Assembly: GCF_046530675.1 (NCBI RefSeq)
Contig: NZ_CP172558.1
Span: forward strand, 3,100,001-3,164,000
Direction of reading: 5' to 3'
DNA length: 64,000 nt
Source: Chitinibacter sp046530675
Lineage (GTDB): Bacteria > Pseudomonadota > Gammaproteobacteria > Burkholderiales > Chitinibacteraceae
Part shown: positions 40,642-50,118 of the stretch, piece by piece
Position numbering within the stretch: position 1 is the first letter of the stretch
Layout: the number at the start of each line of letters is the position of its first letter
Made by a program: the position numbers and the translations under genes
Notes under the pieces: model-generated
Databases searched by the model: none
Seen by the model: only the letters and a program-made list of their open reading frames with translations
Told to the model about the DNA's origin: nothing

Positions 40642-41868
40642 ATGGTGAGTAATTCGGCAGATCAAAACCAGTCCACACCCAACGCCCTCCTATGGCGCGA
40701 TTATCGCTGTCACTGGGGATTGGCCATCGCCCTGATTTTAAGCGCATTGCTATCGATTGCCCTCATGATCGGAAACAGCCCCATGCTAGCGCTGATTGCA
40801 CTGAGCAATCTTGCTGCACTAGGCTGGATTTTTCTATCGTCAAAACAGGCCAAACCCCAAGCGGAAAACTCGGGCACGATTGCATCGCCCGCTCAGGCAG
40901 ACGACGTACTAGCAGGCATTCCCGACCTGATTTGGACCATCGACTACGCCAACCGGAATGTGGCCTCACACAATCAAACGCAAATAGCCCACCACCCGCA
41001 AGTTGCCCAGTTTGCCAAACTGGCCAGCCTGTTTCCCGCCCGTGTCTCACGCCAGTTTCTTGAAACTCTGATCGAGCTGCAAAACACGCAGCAAGCCGCC
41101 CGCTTCGAATACACACTGGGTGACGAAAATTCGCAACACACTTTTGAAGCAAGGCTTGCACCACTCAGTGCACGGCACTGCGTCGTCATTATTCGCGATA
41201 TTTCGCACATCAAGCACACCGAAGAAGCCCTGTTCAAGCAGCAGCTGTTCACCCAACAAATCATCGACTCAAGTCCGAATCTGATTTTCATTCGCGACAA
41301 ACATGGCCGCTTTCTGCTGGTCAACCAACCTGCACAAACCCTCCTGGGGCATGACCTGCTAGTTCAGTCCCACATGGGTCTGGATGAAGATACCCCCATA
41401 CTTTCAGCCGGTGATAATGAAGTACTGGCGACAGGACAAACTATTCGTCTCGAAGAAAGCTTTACCCTGCCCAATGGTCGAACCCACTGGCTGGACATGA
41501 CCAAGCTGGCCATCGAACGCGAAGGTGAATGCTATATCCTTGGCATTGCCCTCGATATTACGCAGCAAAAAGAGAACGAAGCCGCGCAAAATGGCGGCGG
41601 ACTACTGGTTCGTGCCATGGCCAACGCCTTGCCGCATGCGTTCATGCTGGTGCAGGACGGACAAATCGTTTTTGCCAACCATGCCGCCTGTCAGCGCCTC
41701 GGGTTTGAGCCGCAGCAACTGATAGGCGAAGCACTCAATCACTTTTACACCGCCCCCCACCTGCTCGAACATTGCGAAACGCTGTCACTTAAATCCAGCA
41801 ATGGCACAGAAATCGATTGCCGCATCTGCCCGGTAGAAACAAGCAGCCAATTGATCTCGTTGCATTAA
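40642..41868 (+). CDS. Membrane-anchored PAS-domain sensor without output domain
   Basis: A 408-residue protein with two N-terminal transmembrane helices (GLAIALILSALLSIALMI and MLALIALSNLAALGWIFL), then three PAS-like modules: about 88-190 (IPDLIWTIDYANR), 195-315 (IIDSSPNLIFIRDKHGRFLLVNQ) and 325-408 (ALPHAFMLVQDGQIVFANHAA). It stops right after the third PAS core, with no histidine kinase, GGDEF or EAL domain, and none is found in other frames before hrpA 78 bp later. Either a truncated sensor or one acting through protein contacts. The start has an AGGCAAT box. Confidence 0.75.
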   Translation: MVSNSADQNQSTPNALLWRDYRCHWGLAIALILSALLSIALMIGNSPMLALIALSNLAALGWIFLSSKQAKPQAENSGTIASPAQADDVLAGIPDLIWTIDYANRNVASHNQTQIAHHPQVAQFAKLASLFPARVSRQFLETLIELQNTQQAARFEYTLGDENSQHTFEARLAPLSARHCVVIIRDISHIKHTEEALFKQQLFTQQIIDSSPNLIFIRDKHGRFLLVNQPAQTLLGHDLLVQSHMGLDEDTPILSAGDNEVLATGQTIRLEESFTLPNGRTHWLDMTKLAIEREGECYILGIALDITQQKENEAAQNGGGLLVRAMANALPHAFMLVQDGQIVFANHAACQRLGFEPQQLIGEALNHFYTAPHLLEHCETLSLKSSNGTEIDCRICPVETSSQLISLH

Positions 41869-41946
41869 GCACCCTATGCAAAACAGCGATTAAGCAGTGT
41901 CGCCGCATGATAAAATCGCCAGCTTGATTTCATCAGCACAGCGGCA

Positions 41947-44900
41947 ATGACTATTTCTCTTCGCGACCTTCATAGCTATCACGCCCAGCTTTCCGACTGC
42001 CAGAGCAGTGACCGTCACCCGCTCTCGCGTCTGTTGAGCCAGATCGGCGAACGCCTGAAACGCAATCAGCCGATTGAGCAATTACAGGCGCAATTCGCTG
42101 CTGGCATCGAAAAATCAATCGCAAAAACCGCATTGCGGCGAGAAAAACTGCCGACGCCCGACTACGACGATTTTCTGCCGGTTAATCAGCGGCGCGATGA
42201 TCTGAAAGATGCCATCTTAAAAAATCAGGTCGTTATTGTCTGCGGTGAAACCGGCTCGGGTAAAACGACTCAGCTACCGAAAATCTGCCTCGAACTCGGT
42301 CGTGGCGTTCATGGTCTGATCGGCCACACGCAGCCACGTCGGCTCGCCGCCCGCTCGGTCGCCAGCCGCATTGCGCAGGAATTGAAATCCGAAATCGGCC
42401 ATTACGTTGGCTATAAAGTGCGCTTTACCGATAAAAGCTCGCCCGCCAGCTACATCAAGCTGATGACCGACGGTATTTTGCTCGCCGAGTCGTTGAGTGA
42501 TCGTTTTCTGAACAACTACGACACCATCATCATCGACGAGGCGCACGAGCGCAGCCTGAATATTGATTTCTTGCTCGGTTATCTGAAGCAAATCCTGCCT
42601 AAGCGCCCCGACCTCAAAGTCATCGTCACCTCTGCCACCATCGACGCAGATCGTTTCAGCAAACACTTCGACGGCGCACCAGTACTCGAAGTCTCAGGTC
42701 GCACCTACCCGGTTGAAGTGCGCTACAAGCCGCTCGCCAGCCTTGATGCGGACGATCAGGAAATCGAGATGGAAGAAGCCATCGCCAGCGCCATCGACGA
42801 GCTCTGGCGGCGCGATGGCAGCGGCGATGTGCTGGTGTTTTTGCCCGGCGAGCGCGAAATCCGTGAAACGATGGAAGAATTACGCAAAGCCAAGCTGCGC
42901 GACGCCGAAGTGCTACCGCTATTTGCCCGATTATCGAATGAAGACCAGCAAAGAATTTTCCGCCCCAGCAATACCGGGCGACGTATCGTGCTGGCAACCA
43001 ATGTCGCCGAGACTTCGCTGACGGTACCCGGCATCCGTTATGTCATCGACAGCGGCCAGGCACGGATTAACCGCTACAGCCCGCGCGCCAAGGTCGAGCA
43101 ACTCCTAATCGAGAAAATCTCGCAAGCCTCGGCACGCCAGCGTTCAGGTCGTTGTGGCCGCGTCGCCAGCGGCATTTGTGTTCGCCTGTATTCGGAAGAC
43201 GACTTCAACTTGCGCCCGGCCTTCACCGACCCCGAGATCGTCCGCTCCAGCCTGGCTGGCGTCATTCTGCGCATGGCCGCACTCAAGCTCGGTCGCGTCG
43301 ATGAGTTTCCGTTTCTGGAAGCACCGTCGGGCAAGCTGATCGCCGACGGCTACCAGCAATTGCGCGAGCTGGGCGCGGTTGATGATGATGACAGGCTGAC
43401 CCAGATCGGCCAGCAACTCGCGCGTCTGCCGGTCGATCCGCGAGTCGGCCGCATGCTGATTGCCGGGCAGGATGAAGGCTGTCTGCGTGAAATGCTGATT
43501 ATCGCTTCGGGCTTGTCGCTACAAGACCCGCGCGAGCGCCCTTTTGAAGCGCGCGCCGCAGCCGATCAGGCGCACGCCAAGTTCGTTGAAGAAAAATCGG
43601 ACTTTCTGTCTTACCTGCGTTTGTGGGATTTCTTCGAGAAACTGCTGGCCGACAAAACGTCGAATCGCCAACTGGTACAGGATTGCCACCGCAACTTCCT
43701 GTCCTACCTGCGCTTGCGCGAATGGCGCGAGCTGCACAAACAGCTTGCCGAAATGGCGAGCGAACTCAGGCTGAATGAAAAACCTGGCACTTTCGAGCAG
43801 ATTCACAAAGCTTTGATCACCGGCTTGCTCGGCAATCTGGGCTTCAAGCAGCCGGAAAACGACGAATACCTCGGCGCGCGTGGCATCAAATTTAATGTTT
43901 TCCCCGGCTCGAATCTGAAAAAAGCGCGCCCCAAGTGGATCGTTGCCGCCGAACTCGTTGAAACCAGCAAGCTCTACGCGCGCTGCGTCGCGGCGATTGA
44001 GCCGGAATGGGTCGAAAAACTCGCGCCGCATCTGATCAAACGGCAATATTTCGATCCGCACTGGAGCAAAGATCAGGCGCAGGTCAACGCATCGGAACGT
44101 ATCACGCTGTATGGCTTGCCGATTGTGGCGCGCAGAAAGGTACATTACGGGGGTATCAACGCCGCCGAATCGCGCGAGATTTTCATCCGCGAAGCGCTGG
44201 TGCAATTCAATTACCAAACCAAGGCCAAATTTTTCGACCACAATCTGGCCTTGCTGCTCGACGTTGAAGAACTCGAACACAAAACGCGCCGTCAGGACGT
44301 GCTGGTCGATGAACACGCGCTGTTTGCCTTTTTCGACGCCAAAATTCCGGCTGATATTGTCAACGGTGCCGGTTTTGAAGCGTGGCGCAAACAGGCTGAA
44401 AAACTCGATCCGCAACTGCTGTATCTGAGCCGCGAAGACCTGATGCAGCACAGCGCCGCGGGCGTCACCGAGGAGCAATACCCGGAATTTTTCCGCCTGA
44501 ATGACGCCAAGCTCCCACTGGGGTATCGCTTCGAACCCGGCCATCTGCTTGACGGTGTAACGATTACCCTCCCCCTGCATCTATTGAACCGCGTCAATCA
44601 TGCGACTTTCGACTGGCTCGTTCCCGGCCTGATCCGCGAGAAAATCACGCTGTTGATCAAATCGCTGCCCAAGCCTATCCGTCGCCTGTGCGTACCGGTG
44701 CCGGACTTTGCAACCAAAATGATGGTCGAGCTCGACAACAAAAACAGTACTGATCGAGAAGCGCCGCTATTGCCGCAGTTGGCGCAAGCGACAACGCGCG
44801 GCTGCGGCCAGCCGGTCAGTGCCGATGATTTCAACGGCGATGATTTACCCACCCACTTGCGAATGAACTTCCGCATCATCGACGACGCCGGGCAAGAGCT

Positions 44901-45864
44901 GGCGCAAGGCCGCGATCTGATCGCGATTCGTGCGCAGCTCGGTGAAGCGGCGCAGCTGACCTTCCGCGACTCGGCCGACGACAGTACCGGCATCGAAAAA
45001 TCGGGCATTAGCAAATGGGACTTCGGCGATCTGCCGGCCAAAATCAATTTCAAACGTCACGGCAAAGCAATGACGGGCTACCCCGGACTCGTTCCCGATG
45101 AAGATGAGGCGGGCAAAGAGTGCGTCGCGATTCGGCTGTTTGACACCGAACATGCCGCCAACGAAGCCCACCGCGCCGGTGTCGTACGCCTGCTGCAGTT
45201 CGAACTCAAAGGACACCTGAAACAACTGCCCAAAGCCTTGCCGAACTTCAACCAGCTCGCGATCCACTATCGCAGCCTCGGCAATAGCGACGAATTGATG
45301 AGCGACGTGATCGCGTGCATTTGCAACCGCGCTTTTCTGGGCGACGACGAAGCACCACGCAGCAAAAAAGATTTTGACGAGCAGAAAAGCCGCGCCAAAG
45401 TGCGGCTACCGTCGGTACGCGACGCCGTTCTACGTACGCTGAACGACATCGCCCCCGACTTTATTGCGCTCGGCACGCTACTTTCCAAAGGCGGCAATAT
45501 CCAGAACGAGCTCAAAACCCAGCTTGGCACGCTGATTTACAAAGGCTTCCTCGCCGCAACCCCGTGGGAGCAATTGCCACGACTGCCGTTTTACATCAAA
45601 GCCATGAAAATCCGCCTCGAGAAACGCGTGCAAAATCCATCGCGCGACGGTCAGCGCGGCGCTGAGGTGGCTGAATTGATGCAGAGGTATACGGCAGAAA
45701 TCGAGAAGTGGCAACGCGAAGGGCGGGATACCTCCACTCTGCTGCCGTTCCGCTGGATGATTGAGGAATTACGCGTCGGGCTGTTTGCGCAGGAATTGAG
45801 GACACCGTATCCGGTGTCGGTGAAGCGGCTGGATAAGGTTTGGGCGGAGATTACGAAGCGGTGA
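41947..45864 (+). CDS. hrpA: ATP-dependent RNA helicase HrpA
   Basis: A 1305-residue DEAH-box helicase, the normal HrpA length. Walker A GETGSGKTT is at 100-108, the DEAH box at 197-200 (IIDEAHERS), then SATIDADRFS, the motif V/VI region TNVAETSLTVPGIRYVID and QRSGRCGR, HA2/OB-fold domains, and the long HrpA-specific C-terminal region (DUF3418). HrpA unwinds mRNA structures and rescues stalled ribosomes. The gene is GC-rich and regular in codon use, in contrast to the AT-rich gene that follows. Confidence 0.96.
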   Translation: MTISLRDLHSYHAQLSDCQSSDRHPLSRLLSQIGERLKRNQPIEQLQAQFAAGIEKSIAKTALRREKLPTPDYDDFLPVNQRRDDLKDAILKNQVVIVCGETGSGKTTQLPKICLELGRGVHGLIGHTQPRRLAARSVASRIAQELKSEIGHYVGYKVRFTDKSSPASYIKLMTDGILLAESLSDRFLNNYDTIIIDEAHERSLNIDFLLGYLKQILPKRPDLKVIVTSATIDADRFSKHFDGAPVLEVSGRTYPVEVRYKPLASLDADDQEIEMEEAIASAIDELWRRDGSGDVLVFLPGEREIRETMEELRKAKLRDAEVLPLFARLSNEDQQRIFRPSNTGRRIVLATNVAETSLTVPGIRYVIDSGQARINRYSPRAKVEQLLIEKISQASARQRSGRCGRVASGICVRLYSEDDFNLRPAFTDPEIVRSSLAGVILRMAALKLGRVDEFPFLEAPSGKLIADGYQQLRELGAVDDDDRLTQIGQQLARLPVDPRVGRMLIAGQDEGCLREMLIIASGLSLQDPRERPFEARAAADQAHAKFVEEKSDFLSYLRLWDFFEKLLADKTSNRQLVQDCHRNFLSYLRLREWRELHKQLAEMASELRLNEKPGTFEQIHKALITGLLGNLGFKQPENDEYLGARGIKFNVFPGSNLKKARPKWIVAAELVETSKLYARCVAAIEPEWVEKLAPHLIKRQYFDPHWSKDQAQVNASERITLYGLPIVARRKVHYGGINAAESREIFIREALVQFNYQTKAKFFDHNLALLLDVEELEHKTRRQDVLVDEHALFAFFDAKIPADIVNGAGFEAWRKQAEKLDPQLLYLSREDLMQHSAAGVTEEQYPEFFRLNDAKLPLGYRFEPGHLLDGVTITLPLHLLNRVNHATFDWLVPGLIREKITLLIKSLPKPIRRLCVPVPDFATKMMVELDNKNSTDREAPLLPQLAQATTRGCGQPVSADDFNGDDLPTHLRMNFRIIDDAGQELAQGRDLIAIRAQLGEAAQLTFRDSADDSTGIEKSGISKWDFGDLPAKINFKRHGKAMTGYPGLVPDEDEAGKECVAIRLFDTEHAANEAHRAGVVRLLQFELKGHLKQLPKALPNFNQLAIHYRSLGNSDELMSDVIACICNRAFLGDDEAPRSKKDFDEQKSRAKVRLPSVRDAVLRTLNDIAPDFIALGTLLSKGGNIQNELKTQLGTLIYKGFLAATPWEQLPRLPFYIKAMKIRLEKRVQNPSRDGQRGAEVAELMQRYTAEIEKWQREGRDTSTLLPFRWMIEELRVGLFAQELRTPYPVSVKRLDKVWAEITKR

Positions 45865-46012
45865 TGGTTGATTTGTTTTGATGTGTATGGGGGGTTAGCT
45901 AAAGGGGTAACTCACCAACTTGGTGATTGATCCAAATGACAGCTCAGCGCGGGTATCGCCATCCTACAAGACTATATTTTGCAAGTTAATTTCATTACAT
46001 CAAGGTATCTAA

Positions 46013-46948
46013 ATGTCCAACCAAAGTAGATCAGAGCATATTTTAGAGCTAGCGCGTGAGCTTCTAGACGATATTGAACTAAGCAGAACCAGCGCGGAAA
46101 GCCTTGTTCTTAAAGCTTCACGGCTCGCTCGTTGGGTCGGTTCAGAAGAAGTTCGATATTGGTTAAAACTTGAGATGGGTGGGTATAACAGTACTAATGA
46201 GACATCAAGAAAATACATGTCTATAACTGGGCGTTGGATCGACAAAGACAAAGATATCGGCTACTGGGGGCCTCTTGCTCAACAAGAAGCATCAATAGCA
46301 GCAGAAAAAGCAAAATTAGCTTCATTGAGAACTCCGGATTCTAGTGGAGAATGGGCATCTGTAGCCATCGCCAATGTTACAAATGCAATGAATCAGACAA
46401 CGACAAACATATCAAAGATAAGCGCGATAAAGAGCCGAGTTCTTGCTCAACTACACTCATTCGTTAGTGAGGTTTATTATGAAAAAGAATTTGATAACCT
46501 TTCTGAATCAATTTTTGAAAGGTACAAAAGCACCGTCGATACCCTAATTTCCGATAATTGCGGTGAAGTACTTGAGAAAATTCCATCAGTGATGGCTCGG
46601 CTTTCAGATGGTGACGAAGAATCTATCAGTCAGGCATTGGTCACTTGCAGAAGAATAATTGAAGCATTCGCTGATTCAATATTTCCACCAACAGATCAAA
46701 CTCTTGAAATTGGTGGGAATACTCTAAAGCTTGATGCAAGTAAACACCAAAATCGAATTAATGCGTACGTTCACCAGCATGTGCAAAGCCAGTCGCGAAA
46801 ACAAAAAATTCGGCAAAATTTATCCAACCTATTTGATCGCGTGTCTACAGGCGTCCATGGCGATGTAACCGCAGAAGAGGCCAAATCATTATTTTTAAAT
46901 GCATACCTGTTTCTCGGCGAAATACTGCACCTCAAAAAAGCCACATAG
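46013..46948 (+). CDS. AbiTii-domain putative abortive-infection protein
   Basis: A 311-residue protein. Residues about 10-55 (ELLDDIELSRTSAESLVLKA, then LARWVGSEEVRYWLKLEMGGY) match the AbiTii domain, a module found in candidate phage-resistance proteins. The C-terminal part (about 205-305: CRRIIEAFADSIFPPTDQ and GVHGDVTAEEAKSLFL) resembles the helical HEPN-like C-termini seen in such proteins. It is noticeably AT-richer than hrpA and the VOC gene around it, suggesting horizontal acquisition. Good ribosome-binding site (AAGG) and its own terminator. Defence function is inferred from the domain. Confidence 0.68.
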   Translation: MSNQSRSEHILELARELLDDIELSRTSAESLVLKASRLARWVGSEEVRYWLKLEMGGYNSTNETSRKYMSITGRWIDKDKDIGYWGPLAQQEASIAAEKAKLASLRTPDSSGEWASVAIANVTNAMNQTTTNISKISAIKSRVLAQLHSFVSEVYYEKEFDNLSESIFERYKSTVDTLISDNCGEVLEKIPSVMARLSDGDEESISQALVTCRRIIEAFADSIFPPTDQTLEIGGNTLKLDASKHQNRINAYVHQHVQSQSRKQKIRQNLSNLFDRVSTGVHGDVTAEEAKSLFLNAYLFLGEILHLKKAT

Positions 46949-46996
46949 AACTTGTTAAGTTAAGCCTGCGCAGCCCAACATTTACCGCGAACACCG

Positions 46997-47018
46997 AAAC
47001 CGCCATTCACGGCGGTTT
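46997..47018 (+). terminator. Terminator of the AbiTii-type gene
   Basis: AAACCGCC / GGCGGTTT stem with a 6-nt loop followed by TTATTT. Confidence 0.9.
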
Positions 47019-47072
47019 TTATTTGCTTGCAGCAATTCATCCACCACGGATTGGCGGCTATGCGCCGCGGCA

Positions 47073-47104
47073 CTTACCTTTCTTGAACGGCCAAGAAAGG
47101 TAAG
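47073..47104. repeat. 13-bp perfect inverted repeat hairpin
   Basis: CTTACCTTTCTTG / CAAGAAAGGTAAG with a 6-nt loop AACGGC. No T run, so not a terminator. Confidence 0.8.
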
Positions 47105-47486
47105 CCAAAGAAAGCCGCCCCGGCATCTGCGTCCCGCTACGCGGGATACCCTCGCTGCGGACGGTTCGAGGCGGCGGCGGGGCTTAACAAAACAGGCCCC
47201 GCCGAAACCCCGCCCCGCCCGTTCCTCGCTCGGCGCAGACGTAGGGGAATCCATGCAGACCAACGATTGCGGTATATACATGGCTATGTGTTGCTCTGAA
47301 GGGCAATTTGATTGCTGCTTTGATTGATATACCCCATGCCCATTTTGTTTATGCTCGTTGGTCTGGGGCTTAAATCCCCTGTCGCCCATCGCCGAAGGAG
47401 TGGAGCGAGACAAATGGCTTTATCGTTTGGCTCGCGACCGACTGAGGGAAGCCCGGAGGGCCGCAGGCGGGGGGCTCCTTTGGGGT

Positions 47487-47518
47487 GTAGGGGGCTTTGG
47501 AGAAGCAAAGCCCCCTAC
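47487..47518. repeat. 13-bp perfect inverted repeat hairpin
   Basis: GTAGGGGGCTTTG / CAAAGCCCCCTAC with a 6-nt loop GAGAAG. Confidence 0.8.
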
Positions 47519-47680
47519 CTGCCCGCGCGGCGGAACGCGCATCAAAATATTCGCGGCGTAGCCGCATAAAATCTGAATCACCATGCGGCATCGCTTGCAC
47601 AGCAGGCTTAGTTTGAACTTGACTTCAAGGCAAGCAAACAGAACAATCGTTCCAATTCAACCCAACAAGCAACCCCCCCT

Positions 47681-48100
47681 ATGCGCCCTCGCCTCAATCT
47701 GATCCTGCTCGGCGTTGCCGATGTGGCCAAATCGACCGCTTTTTATGAAGCACTCGGCTGGCAAAAAGCGGCGACGAGCCATGAAGGTTTTGTAAAATTC
47801 GATCTGGGCGGCGTCGTGCTGGCGATTCAGTCACGTGCGGCCTTTGCCGCAGATGCCAATGCAGGCGAAGTTGATGGCAGCGGTTTTGCCGGTTTTGCGC
47901 TGGCGTATATCGCCCGCTCTAGCGACGATGTGGCGCGCGTGCTGGCCAAAGCGCAGAGCCTGGGCGCGACCATTGTCAAACCGGCAACAGCTTCAGCCTG
48001 GGGGATTGCCGGCTATTTTCGCGATCCGGACGGGCATTTGTTCGAGGTGTGTTTTGAAGACGGCTGGGTTTTCGATGATGAAGACCATTTGGTGGTCTAA
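47681..48100 (+). CDS. VOC family (glyoxalase/bleomycin resistance) protein
   Basis: A 139-residue single-module vicinal-oxygen-chelate protein: LNLILLGVADVAKSTAFYEALGWQK opens the first beta-alpha-beta-beta-beta unit and GYFRDPDGHLFEVCFEDGW closes the second, with the metal-ligand-like Glu of FEV. VOC proteins are metal-dependent dioxygenases, isomerases or antibiotic-binding proteins; no specific substrate is indicated. Confidence 0.85.
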   Translation: MRPRLNLILLGVADVAKSTAFYEALGWQKAATSHEGFVKFDLGGVVLAIQSRAAFAADANAGEVDGSGFAGFALAYIARSSDDVARVLAKAQSLGATIVKPATASAWGIAGYFRDPDGHLFEVCFEDGWVFDDEDHLVV

Positions 48101-48112
48101 GCGCTGGAGCGA

Positions 48113-48694
48113 TTATTTTTCCAGTCGCTGCCGAAATTCATTGAGCTTGGCTTCATAATCGTCGGCTTCGCCAAACTCCAGAAATTGCGCATAACGGGCA
48201 TGGGTGCCGAGGATTTTTCGGGCGTGTTTGATCGGACAGAAATATTGCTCGGTTCTGGCGATGATTTCGCTGATGTAGCCGATCAGCCCACTGGCGTAAG
48301 CACAATACGTACAGTGGAATTTTTCGATGAAATTCAGGTAGCCCAGATGCTGACGGTCGAGCACGATGTAGTCGCCGCGCCGCACTTTGGCAATGCGATA
48401 AATCGGGAAGCAGCTGGCCTGATACAGGCTGACAAACAGATCGAGTATCAGCAGCGGAACGATCATGCTGTAGATGATTGGCCCGGTAATCAGATTTTGC
48501 GGCCGGTTAGTGACGAGCCAGCGAAAAAAATTCTTTTTCAAACGGCGATGCGTCTGTTTGATCGACTGCTCAAATTCGATTTTCTTGCCGTTGATCTGGA
48601 AGAAAATTGTCGATTGCTGTTCATGCACCGCAGTGCGCAACTCGTCTTCCAGCGCGTTGATCTGATCGAGTAATTGCCGGATTTTTTCACTCAT
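48113..48694 (-). CDS. Conserved hypothetical membrane protein with cysteine motif
   Basis: A 193-residue protein starting at ATG 48694 (GGAG box upstream). An N-terminal coiled-coil helix (QLLDQINALEDELRTAV) is followed by a hydrophobic segment (about 76-100) and a conserved CTYCAYASGLIGY...TEQYFCPIKHAR cysteine-rich part. The Cys pattern suggests metal binding or disulfides. Homologues are known as conserved hypothetical proteins in beta- and gammaproteobacteria; function unknown. Convergent with the VOC gene with a 12-bp gap. Confidence 0.65.
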   Translation of the reverse strand: MSEKIRQLLDQINALEDELRTAVHEQQSTIFFQINGKKIEFEQSIKQTHRRLKKNFFRWLVTNRPQNLITGPIIYSMIVPLLILDLFVSLYQASCFPIYRIAKVRRGDYIVLDRQHLGYLNFIEKFHCTYCAYASGLIGYISEIIARTEQYFCPIKHARKILGTHARYAQFLEFGEADDYEAKLNEFRQRLEK

Positions 48695-48871
48695 AGCACA
48701 CTCCACTTTCGGGCTGAATGGCGGTTGTATGTAGACATCGTAGCTGCTGGCAAGCTACGCCGGTGAGGCATTTGCAGACGAGATGTTTTTTGCAGGATCT
48801 TTGCGGCGATGAGCGAAACAGGCTGGTCAAAAAACTGCTTATGCCTTTGCTGCAGAAAGCCAGTGATTTTA

Positions 48872-48893
48872 TAGGGTTGGCTGTAGCCGACTA
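48872..48893. repeat. REP-like half element
   Basis: TAGGGTTGGCTGTAGCCGACTA, 20 of 22 bases identical to 1139-1160, the left half of the palindrome at 1138-1182; the second hairpin is missing here. Confidence 0.65.
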
Positions 48894-48959
48894 ATCCAGT
48901 TATTCGCTCGTTTAACAAAGCCCCTGCAATGCTCTGTTGAACAAAAGACATATCAGCAA

Positions 48960-48990
48960 TAAAAAAGGCTTCGTTACCGAAGCCTTTTTC
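48960..48990 (-). terminator. Terminator of the ast operon
   Basis: A-run, AAGGCTTCG / CGAAGCCTT stem with a 4-nt loop, T-run, directly after the astE stop codon on the minus strand. Confidence 0.9.
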
Positions 48991-48992
48991 TT

Positions 48993-50003
48993 TTATTCAC
49001 CGGCGAGAAAATCGCGTGCCGGGACTATCACCAGACCGGCACGCTGGCCCGGCGGGACGTCGGGATTGGGGAAAATAATCCGCGCGTCGTCCTCGGTAAT
49101 GACGAAAGGAACACCTGCGTCTTCGGCCAGCGTCATTCCCTTGGCCAGCGGCGTGAAATTGTCGGTTTTGCCGTCAATGGCAAATTTGAAATCGTGGCTG
49201 GTTTTCGGGATTTCGCGCGAAACGCGGAAAATCTTGACTTGCGGCGGCACCAGCTCGGGTTGTGGCAAGTCACCCTGAATCAGCGCGCTTAAATAAGCGT
49301 CCATTTTGGAGAGATCAATGCCCTGATTCTGCCCAAATGGTCGGGCGCTGCCGAGCTCGATGGTAAAAGCGTGTGCATCGCAATTGACGTGCGACGAGTA
49401 AGAAAACGTGCTCGACTTCGTCGATTGCAGCAACACTGTATCGACGCCAGCGATGCTCAGGCGGGCAATTTCGGTTGGGCTAAAATGATTCCCTGCTTTG
49501 GGCAACGGATAAATGGCAAATTTTTCGATCAGCGAGCCATGAATCGCCGTGTGCAGATCGTAGTGAAAGCGCGGTCTCTTGTCCGCATCGTCAAAGAAAC
49601 GGCCTACGTGCATTTCCAGCATGATGGCACGGCGTTTTTCGATACCGTCTTCGACTTCGGGGCTGCGATTGAACAGCCGGTTCATGTCTTCTTCGACAAA
49701 GCGTGTTCCGGCGCGCAGCGCGGCAACGTTACCGAAGATGAACAATACGCGTGCCTTGACGCGCAGTTGTTGCGCCAAAATCCGCTCGATCAATTGCTCG
49801 ACCAGCTCGACCGGCGCAGTTTCATTGCCATGAATGCCGCAGGAGATCACCAGATCAAGCACGCTGCACGCCGCATCGCGTGGCTCAAAACAGATCACGC
49901 CTTCATCCAGTACCTGCACATGCGTGCCATGCGGCAGGCAGTAAGGCAAGGCCAGACAGGTGTCGCCGGCCAGGGTTTTTTGCAGGAAAGTGGATGACGA
50001 CAT
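48993..50003 (-). CDS. astE: Succinylglutamate desuccinylase
   Basis: A 336-residue zinc carboxypeptidase-like enzyme of the AstE/aspartoacylase family. Zinc ligands lie in CGIHGNETAP (His, Glu) and the HYDLHTAIHGSL segment; GSARPFGQN and the C-terminal domain complete the family pattern. It hydrolyses N-succinylglutamate to succinate and glutamate, the last step of the arginine succinyltransferase pathway. It is last in the astA-astD-astB-astE operon, 115 bp after astB. Confidence 0.93.
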   Translation of the reverse strand: MSSSTFLQKTLAGDTCLALPYCLPHGTHVQVLDEGVICFEPRDAACSVLDLVISCGIHGNETAPVELVEQLIERILAQQLRVKARVLFIFGNVAALRAGTRFVEEDMNRLFNRSPEVEDGIEKRRAIMLEMHVGRFFDDADKRPRFHYDLHTAIHGSLIEKFAIYPLPKAGNHFSPTEIARLSIAGVDTVLLQSTKSSTFSYSSHVNCDAHAFTIELGSARPFGQNQGIDLSKMDAYLSALIQGDLPQPELVPPQVKIFRVSREIPKTSHDFKFAIDGKTDNFTPLAKGMTLAEDAGVPFVITEDDARIIFPNPDVPPGQRAGLVIVPARDFLAGE

Positions 50004-50118
50004 GGCGTAACCTCGGTTGGTTTTGGGGCTCTTGATTTTCTGGACGCCAGTTTAGCAGTTAGCTGGGGGGGCTGAAAACCATACGCGGGCTGACGTGAAA
50101 CGCCAGCACGAGCGCCGT

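Larger units (their letters stand above)
47019..47680. other. Long structured non-coding region between the AbiTii-type gene and the VOC gene
   Basis: About 660 bp with no credible gene: short ORFs on both strands are low-complexity translations of GC-rich repeats. It contains strong hairpins at 47073-47104 and 47487-47518, several CGCGGG/GCGGC mini-hairpins and long G- and C-rich runs. Sequence of this kind (TTACCTTTCTTG inverted repeats with GCCCCGGC blocks) is typical of dispersed intergenic repeats in Gram-negative genomes. Confidence 0.6.

Noticed and set aside
40329..40652. 107-residue plus-strand ORF across tRNA-Asp 4 and tRNA-Val 5
   Set aside because: It is translated tRNA sequence: the classic spurious peptide from tRNA genes read in frame.
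43519..44580. 353-residue minus-strand ORF
   Set aside because: Antisense to hrpA, no family features.
47324..47569. ORFs in the structured region near 47.3-47.6 kb
   Set aside because: Low-complexity translations of GC-rich hairpin DNA present on both strands; no ribosome-binding sites.
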